Of a stretch of DNA of 10,268 nt, positions 5,807 to 10,268 are shown one piece after another (the stretch's first letter is position 1; the number at the start of each line of letters is the position of its first letter). A model generated the notes under the pieces. That model saw nothing but the letters and a program-made list of their open reading frames with translations. It made no database searches and was not told where the DNA came from. Position numbers and translations under genes: made by a program. Origin of the DNA: JBBQZL01 sp038207745 (GTDB taxonomy: Bacteria; Actinomycetota; Thermoleophilia; Solirubrobacterales; 70-9); the NCBI GenBank assembly GCA_038207745.1, contig JBBQZL010000090.1:1-10268 (forward strand). Direction: 5' to 3'.

Positions 5807-8508
5807 ACGCCACGACCCGGCTCGCACTCGCCGGCCTGTCGCGTTCTCCTGGCCGAACCCTGACCAGGATCCTGGTTCTGGCCGTTGCCACGGCCCTACT
5901 CGGAGCGATGATCCTCTTCATCGGAAATTCACTCCAGACGATGGCATCTGGAGCGGTTCGAAGCGTCCCACTCGATTGGCAGGGGCCGGCTCTTTCCTAT
6001 TCAGAGGCGCAGAGGATCTCCGGTGCGGTCGCCCGCCAGCCGGGAATCTCCCAGTCCTCCGCCACCGCCACCGCACCGCTTGCCGGCGCGATCTCAACGG
6101 GAGCAGCGGGCGTCACACGCTCGGGGGGCGGTTCGGTCCTCGCGGTGCCACCCAGATATCTCTCTCAGATCAAGACCTTTCGCCTGCTGCAGGGGACATT
6201 GCGGCCTGGTCAGGTCGTGCTCGATCAGCAGATGGCGGCGACGCTTCAAGCCCGGATTGGAGGCACGGTGCGCCTTCAACCGGCCAGGGGAGCGCGGCCG
6301 GTCAGCTACAAGGTCAGCGGAGTTGCAATCGTCACCGCGCCGGACACGCTGTTCCAGCCGTTGAATCCGGTCGTCGGCCCGGCACCCGCGCAACCGCCGG
6401 CAAACATCGCGATCCTGTCGCTGCGGACTTTTGCGAAGACATATGCCCCGTCGCTCAGGAACATCACTCCGGCCAACGTCGGTTCGAACGTCCAGCCGGG
6501 CGCGCAGACCGGAGTGCAGTGGCAGGTCCAGGTCCAGCTATATCCAGGGCCGCTATCCAGCGGCAGCCCGACCGCGGCCTTCAAGCTTGCCGACCAGACG
6601 CGAAATCGAGTCGAGCGCTCGCTGCCTGGTCAGATCCAGTTCGTTGACAACCTCTCGGACGGGCTCAACACAGCCGCGGCCGATTCTCTGTTCGCAATTG
6701 CGCTGTACATAATGCTCGCGCTTCCGGGCGCGTTGATCGCGCTTGGCCTTGCGTACCTTGCGGCTCTGGGAACCGTCGAACGTGACCGGCGTGACCTGGC
6801 CCTGCTGAGGGCTCACGGGGCGACTCGTCGAGATCTGTTGTCGATGGCAGGCATCGAAAGCACCGTGATCGGCCTGCTGGCCGGATTGTTCGGCGCAGGG
6901 TTGGCGTTCGTTGCTGTCTCCGCAGTCGTCACGGGTGGGGTCGGGCTGACAGTCACGCGCATCGCGGTCACGGCGGCGGCCTGCGTGGCACTCGCAATCG
7001 GAGGAGCGGCTGCGGCGCGGATCGGCGCCAGCCTCTCGGTGCTTCGCGCAAGCGTCGCTGACAGTCGCCGCACCGGTCGTCGGGAGGGAAAGCCCCTCTG
7101 GCAAAGGCTCTACCTGGACTGGATCGCCCTCTCGATCAGCGGCTTGATCTATTGGCTGACCGCAAGCACCGGGTTCTCAGCGGTTGTGAACCCGGATTCA
7201 AACCCGACGCTCTCGCTATCGGTCTACATGTTCTTTGCGCCGGCGCTGCTGTGGATTGGCGCGACCCTTCTGCTGGTGCGGCTGAGGGCACGAGGTATTG
7301 CGTGGCTTGCTGACCGTGCCTCGGGCACATCGTTTGACTCCGGGAAGCGCTTCCTTCTCGCCAGCGTCGCGCGACGAGGTCCCGCGATCAATCGTGGCCT
7401 GGTCGTCGTCGGGCTCCTCCTGGCGTTTGGAGTCAATCTCGGGATCTTTTCGGCGACCTACAACCAGCAGTCGAGCATCGATGCCCAGCTCACGCTCGGG
7501 GCCGACATAGCCGTTGCGGCACCGCCCGGGGTGGTAGGCAGTAAGCACCTTGCCTCTCGAATCGCGGCTGTTCCCGGAGTCCGGAGCACGACGGCACTGG
7601 ATCACTCCTACGCCTACATCGGACCGGACCTTCAGGACACCTATGGAATCGACACATCCAATTTCGCCGGCGCGACCACTCTCCGGGACTCGTACTTCCT
7701 GGGCGACTCCGCAGCCTCGGCAATAGCCAAACTCAGCTCCACGCCGGACGGAATCCTGGTCGGCAGGGAGACGATCACGGACTATTCCCTGAATACCGGC
7801 GATCTGCTGAGGCTTCGGGTTCTCGATCGTTCCACGGGCAGATTTCACGTGGTTCCATTTCACGTCGTCGGAGTGGTGCAGGAGTTCCCGTCGGCACCCA
7901 AGGACTCGTTCATGGTGACCAACTTGAACTACCTGCAGACAGTCAGCCACGGCACCGGGCCAAACGTCGTCTTCGCGAAGACCGCTGGGACGCCATCCAC
8001 GATCGGGCAGGCAGTGGCGGCAGCCACCAGGGTGGACGGGACGGTCGTCAAGAACATAGATCAACAGGGCCGGGTGACGGCAAGTTCGATCACCACCGTG
8101 AACCTGAGCGGCATCAGCCGGATCGAGCAGCTCTTTGCGATCCTGCTTGCCGCGGGTGCCATGGGCCTGTTCGTTTCGCTGGGAGTGGCCGAGCGCAAAC
8201 ATGAGTTTGCGACCATGGCGGCGCTTGGCGCACCGCTGCGCCAGGTTGCCTCGTTCCTTTGGAGCGAGGTCGCGCTGGTCCTGATCGCTGGCCTGGCGCT
8301 TGCTGCCGGACTCGGATTTCTGCTTTCCGAGATGCTGGTTGCAATGCTTCAGCATGCGTTCGATCCTCCCCCCGATGCGCTCGCAATTCCCTGGATGTTC
8401 CTGGGGGCGTTGGCAGGGGCGGCAATCCTTGGTGGGCTGTTCTCCACCGCGCTGGCGATGCGGCAGTTGCGCCGTCTACCCCTGGGGTCGATCCTGCGGG
8501 AGCAGTGA
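5803..8508 (+). CDS. ABC transporter permease with two FtsX domains
   Basis: A 901-residue membrane protein with duplicated MacB/FtsX architecture. By hydropathy I see a first helix (about 23-45), an extracytoplasmic MacB-like domain (about 46-290), and three helices of the first FtsX domain (about 295-322, 348-378, 385-410). Two linker helices follow (about 436-455, 470-493). The second half has a helix (531-552), a second outer domain (about 553-770), and a closing FtsX triplet (about 772-795, 818-843, 862-886), for about ten helices. Cytoplasmic coupling segments ERDRRDLALLRAHGA (326-340) and ERKHEFATMAALGA (797-810) are the conserved ATPase-contact motifs of both halves. The end LPLGSILRE is the usual FtsX-family tail. 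The arrangement resembles YbbP-like ten-helix permeases, which extract or move lipid-like or hydrophobic substrates and do not form a channel. ATG at 5803 overlaps the ATPase stop. The substrate is unknown. Confidence 0.94.
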   Translation: MNATTRLALAGLSRSPGRTLTRILVLAVATALLGAMILFIGNSLQTMASGAVRSVPLDWQGPALSYSEAQRISGAVARQPGISQSSATATAPLAGAISTGAAGVTRSGGGSVLAVPPRYLSQIKTFRLLQGTLRPGQVVLDQQMAATLQARIGGTVRLQPARGARPVSYKVSGVAIVTAPDTLFQPLNPVVGPAPAQPPANIAILSLRTFAKTYAPSLRNITPANVGSNVQPGAQTGVQWQVQVQLYPGPLSSGSPTAAFKLADQTRNRVERSLPGQIQFVDNLSDGLNTAAADSLFAIALYIMLALPGALIALGLAYLAALGTVERDRRDLALLRAHGATRRDLLSMAGIESTVIGLLAGLFGAGLAFVAVSAVVTGGVGLTVTRIAVTAAACVALAIGGAAAARIGASLSVLRASVADSRRTGRREGKPLWQRLYLDWIALSISGLIYWLTASTGFSAVVNPDSNPTLSLSVYMFFAPALLWIGATLLLVRLRARGIAWLADRASGTSFDSGKRFLLASVARRGPAINRGLVVVGLLLAFGVNLGIFSATYNQQSSIDAQLTLGADIAVAAPPGVVGSKHLASRIAAVPGVRSTTALDHSYAYIGPDLQDTYGIDTSNFAGATTLRDSYFLGDSAASAIAKLSSTPDGILVGRETITDYSLNTGDLLRLRVLDRSTGRFHVVPFHVVGVVQEFPSAPKDSFMVTNLNYLQTVSHGTGPNVVFAKTAGTPSTIGQAVAAATRVDGTVVKNIDQQGRVTASSITTVNLSGISRIEQLFAILLAAGAMGLFVSLGVAERKHEFATMAALGAPLRQVASFLWSEVALVLIAGLALAAGLGFLLSEMLVAMLQHAFDPPPDALAIPWMFLGALAGAAILGGLFSTALAMRQLRRLPLGSILREQ

Positions 8509-8517
8509 GCATTGCCA

Positions 8518-8544
8518 CACGGCGCCTCAGATCTGGCCGGCGTG
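8518..8544. terminator. Imperfect GC-rich inverted repeat between convergent genes
   Basis: The 39-nt gap between the permease stop and the acyltransferase stop contains CACGGCGCC and GGCCGGCGTG around a short loop that includes the palindrome CAGATCTG. The arms pair with mismatches, and neither side has a T tract. It could help end transcription from both sides, but it is not a canonical intrinsic terminator. Confidence 0.2.
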
Positions 8545-8547
8545 CAG

Positions 8548-9591
8548 CTACCCACCGACCCAATCATCAAGTATCTGCCATCGCTCGTATAGCCAGATGA
8601 TGCGGGACTTCTCGTCCAGGGGAATCTGATCACCGGGGAAGCGCCAGAAGCGGATCCGGATCGTCCTTCCGACCAGCTTGCCGTTCCAGATGTCGCCGAT
8701 CCCGACCAGACCGTCGAAGCCGGTGTGCCCGCAGATCACCACGTCGGTTCCGGCGGCTTCGTCCAGCAGCGCCAGCGGACCACCCAGCCGAGGCGGAAGC
8801 AGGTGCTTCAACCCGGCAGCCAGCGGCGCGATCTCCGGCTGGCGCTCGGCGATGATCTCCTGGGCGCGGGCGATCTTCTTCGGGGTGGGACGGGTTCCCT
8901 CGGGGTAGATCAGCACACCTTCGCCCTCGCCAAGGCCGTGGACGAGGGTTCGCATCGCAGCGATCTCCGACTCGGGATCCTCAGACGCGCGACGCACATA
9001 GAGGGTGGGCACCCACCGCCCGGCGATATCGATGGTGGGCAGCACCTGCAGCTCGCGCTTGATCACGAAACGCATCCCAAGCCCATGAGCGTGACCGACG
9101 ATTGCATCGGGGAGGAGGTTGTCGACGATGCTCGCGTGGCGCATCATCATCACGAAGGGACCCCGCGCCACCTCCTCCAGGCCCTCCAGCTCGAAGTGAA
9201 GCCCGAACAGAACTCGCACCCCGCCGAGATGGCTCCCCGCCCAGTGGATGCGAAGACCGTAGAGCCAGCGTCTTCGCCGCAGCGAACCCTGCCCGGCCGG
9301 TCCACCGGTCAGAACCCAGATCCCGAGTATCCCTGCCAGCGCCTGCATCTCGCCGAACAGAAACCACCAGAGCATCGCCACGAGACGGATGCCGGTCCAC
9401 GGCTTGCGCCGGGTCAACCAGAGGAGCAGGTCGACGATTGCAGCGATGATCAGGAGGACTGGAAACAGCAAGGTCACGACGATGAAGGCGATGATCTCGA
9501 TCACGATCCCCCGTGTCCGGCGGATCACCCGTGGCAGGCGCGGACCCTGGTCGGCGAACAGGGGGCCGTCTGCGGGTTGCCTGACCTTCAC
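8548..9591 (-). CDS. 1-acyl-sn-glycerol-3-phosphate acyltransferase-like protein (PlsC/LPLAT superfamily)
   Basis: A 347-residue membrane-bound acyltransferase. Two hydrophobic segments (about 29-60 and 70-95) anchor the N-terminus. The catalytic HX4D motif is HASIVD (H152, D157). Block II is GMRFVIKREL (172-181) followed by LPTIDIAGRW, block III is LIYPEGTR with Glu231-Arg234 for phosphate binding, and a PPRLGG block (266-271) follows. This order matches the LPLAT superfamily, in which AGPAT/PlsC enzymes acylate lysophosphatidate in phospholipid synthesis. The long two-helix N-terminus recalls the AGPAT3-5/LCLAT1-like branch more than short bacterial PlsC, so the true acceptor could be another lysolipid. 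The GTG at 9591 overlaps the stop of the small membrane protein gene (GTGA) and has AGGA at 9599-9602, 7 nt upstream. It converges on the ABC permease gene. Confidence 0.9.
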   Translation of the reverse strand: MKVRQPADGPLFADQGPRLPRVIRRTRGIVIEIIAFIVVTLLFPVLLIIAAIVDLLLWLTRRKPWTGIRLVAMLWWFLFGEMQALAGILGIWVLTGGPAGQGSLRRRRWLYGLRIHWAGSHLGGVRVLFGLHFELEGLEEVARGPFVMMMRHASIVDNLLPDAIVGHAHGLGMRFVIKRELQVLPTIDIAGRWVPTLYVRRASEDPESEIAAMRTLVHGLGEGEGVLIYPEGTRPTPKKIARAQEIIAERQPEIAPLAAGLKHLLPPRLGGPLALLDEAAGTDVVICGHTGFDGLVGIGDIWNGKLVGRTIRIRFWRFPGDQIPLDEKSRIIWLYERWQILDDWVGG

Positions 9592-9839
9592 CGATCGATC
9601 CTAGCCGGGTCCGGCCGGCTTGAGGCCCGGCGAGTTCGGCCGGCCTGGGCCTCGGCTGCGCGTCTGACCGAACTCGTGAGCAATAGCGCGACAGCCAATG
9701 GCATGATCAGCCACGCGATTGCGCCGGAGGCCACCAGCGCGGTCAGGCCGATGGCGGCCACCACGCCAGCTGCGGTGACCCAGTCATCACCGACCACGAA
9801 GTCCCAGAGAAACTGCGCCAGGGCGCGAAGCTGCCTCAT
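9588..9839 (-). CDS. Small two-helix membrane protein, conserved-looking hypothetical
   Basis: An 83-residue protein with a short amphipathic start containing FLWDFVVGDDW (10-20), two closely spaced hydrophobic segments (about 22-39 and 40-57) separated by ASGAIAWLI, and a basic, hydrophilic tail (58-83) rich in Arg and Ala. The segment order suggests a membrane hairpin with both ends in the cytoplasm. I recall similar small proteins from Solirubrobacterales-type genomes but know no function. The ATG at 9839 is bounded by an in-frame TGA two codons upstream, which supports this start, although the preceding GAGG is very close to it. It overlaps the acyltransferase start by 4 nt and follows the COG4280-like gene by 83 nt, so it probably belongs to one operon with both. 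The overlap with a well-identified gene is the main evidence that it is real. Confidence 0.75.
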   Translation of the reverse strand: MRQLRALAQFLWDFVVGDDWVTAAGVVAAIGLTALVASGAIAWLIMPLAVALLLTSSVRRAAEAQAGRTRRASSRPDPARIDR

Positions 9840-9922
9840 CCCTCAACCGCACCGGGGACCGCGACCGAACCGGAACCGAGCCCTTCTGTGATCTCTCGCC
9901 GAAGTGACCAGACGAGAAGCAG
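9840..9922 (-). other. 83-nt spacer with repeated ACCG/CGGT motif
   Basis: This spacer lies between the COG4280-like stop and the small membrane protein start. ACCG recurs about six times at 5-7 nt intervals between roughly 9846 and 9883 on the plus strand. No clear promoter, terminator or hairpin was seen. The repeat may be simple compositional bias. Confidence 0.35.
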
Positions 9923-10268
9923 CTAGAGACCGAGGAGCGCAGGCATTATCGCCAGCAGCGCAACCTCGGAACCGGGCCAATCGGCGCCTGCACCCTCCGC
10001 CGCCCAGAAGAGCCCGAAGGCGGTGAGCATGATTCCGACCCCGAACTTCATCGTGTTCTCCGGTACACGGGCGAGTGGCGCCCGGACCGTGAATCCGATT
10101 GCCAGCACGACCAGCAGGGCGATCGCCGCCGCCGCCGCCAGTCCGATCCGTTGCTGATTGGCTCCGAAGGTGAGAACGATGAAGACAACCTCCAGACCTT
10201 CGAGCAGAACCCCCTTGAAGGAGATCGTGAAGGCGTATGCGTCAAACCCGCCATGGGGGGAGCCGGCA
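9923..10268 (-). CDS. COG4280-like multi-pass membrane protein, C-terminal part (N-terminus outside window)
   Basis: The minus-strand frame ending in TAG at 9925-9923 stays open to the window edge and reads 114 residues of a polytopic membrane protein. The visible part starts with a hydrophilic stretch, then the signature FKGVLLEGLEVVFIVLTFGA, which I associate with COG4280-type predicted membrane proteins. Three more hydrophobic segments follow: about residues 42-58 of the fragment (with five consecutive alanines encoded by a GCC run at 10125-10139), FGVGIMLTAFGLFWA, and VALLAIMPALLGL at the end. The EGLE in a helix recalls the REGLE motif of FTR1/EfeU iron permeases and the acidic helix motifs of GDT1/UPF0016 ion exchangers, so cation transport is plausible but unproven. 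An internal GTG at 10108 is not the start, because the upstream signature is in frame. It is the first visible gene of the right-hand operon. Confidence 0.8.
   Translation of the reverse strand, partial: AGSPHGGFDAYAFTISFKGVLLEGLEVVFIVLTFGANQQRIGLAAAAAIALLVVLAIGFTVRAPLARVPENTMKFGVGIMLTAFGLFWAAEGAGADWPGSEVALLAIMPALLGL

Noticed and set aside
7216..8355. Long minus-strand open frame of 379 codons opposite the FtsX permease
   Set aside because: It is antisense to a clear two-domain permease, has hydrophilic low-information composition, and lacks a start region consistent with a gene.
8725..9891. Long plus-strand open frame of 388 codons opposite the acyltransferase
   Set aside because: It runs antisense to a gene with all LPLAT motifs, and its translation is rich in His, Pro, Gln and Arg with no recognisable domain. 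This is typical of the antisense shadow of high-GC codon use.
10125..10139. Five GCC repeats as a microsatellite or phase-variable tract
   Set aside because: It encodes five alanines inside a membrane helix. The repeat is in-frame and short, so length changes would not switch the frame.
1..10268. tRNA, rRNA, CRISPR, insertion sequence, toxin-antitoxin, phage-defence or biosynthetic cluster signatures
   Set aside because: None was seen: no repeated spaced units, no transposase or recombinase motifs, no terminal inverted repeats, and nearly all sequence is accounted for by ordinary genes.

Overview
High-GC bacterial DNA, most like an actinobacterium of the Thermoleophilia/Solirubrobacterales type. 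That placement is an inference from base composition, frequent GTG and TTG starts, leaderless-looking starts, a two-cysteine Ig-like module on a secreted peptidase, and a COG4280-type membrane protein next to a small two-helix membrane protein. No RNA gene, insertion sequence, phage gene, CRISPR array or attachment site is visible. The window is about 97% coding and looks chromosomal.

Left block, minus strand, 3603 down to 143. Read in transcription order it holds: a cyclase/kynurenine-formamidase-like metal hydrolase; a secreted M14 zinc carboxypeptidase (4-nt overlap); after a 55-nt gap with its own possible leaderless promoter, an alpha/beta hydrolase; and a histidine-rich cation diffusion facilitator that lacks the usual C-terminal domain (5-nt gap). 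A fragment reading rightward at the left edge (1-105) may be the end of a convergent gene.

Central block, plus strand, 3790 to 8508. This tightly overlapping four-gene operon encodes a PsbP/DUF1795-like lipoprotein, two different MacB/LolD-type ABC ATPases, and one 901-residue permease with two FtsX domains and about ten membrane helices. Overlaps are 10, 4 and 4 nt. The products probably form one envelope complex in which the two ATPases could act as a heterodimer under a pseudo-symmetric single-chain permease. The substrate cannot be read from the sequence. A 186-nt divergent intergenic region separates this operon from the left block.

Right block, minus strand, from the window edge down to 8548: the C-terminal part of a COG4280-like multi-pass membrane protein, an 83-residue two-helix membrane protein, and a membrane-anchored 1-acylglycerol-3-phosphate acyltransferase-like enzyme that overlaps the small gene by 4 nt. 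It converges on the ABC operon across a 39-nt gap.

Most of the window is ordinary metabolic and envelope coding. The items most worth a second look are the two-ATPase lipoprotein/permease operon, the CDF lacking its C-terminal domain, the small membrane protein coupled to the acyltransferase, and the two start codons placed exactly where leaderless transcription would begin. I found no clear sign of a wholly new system.
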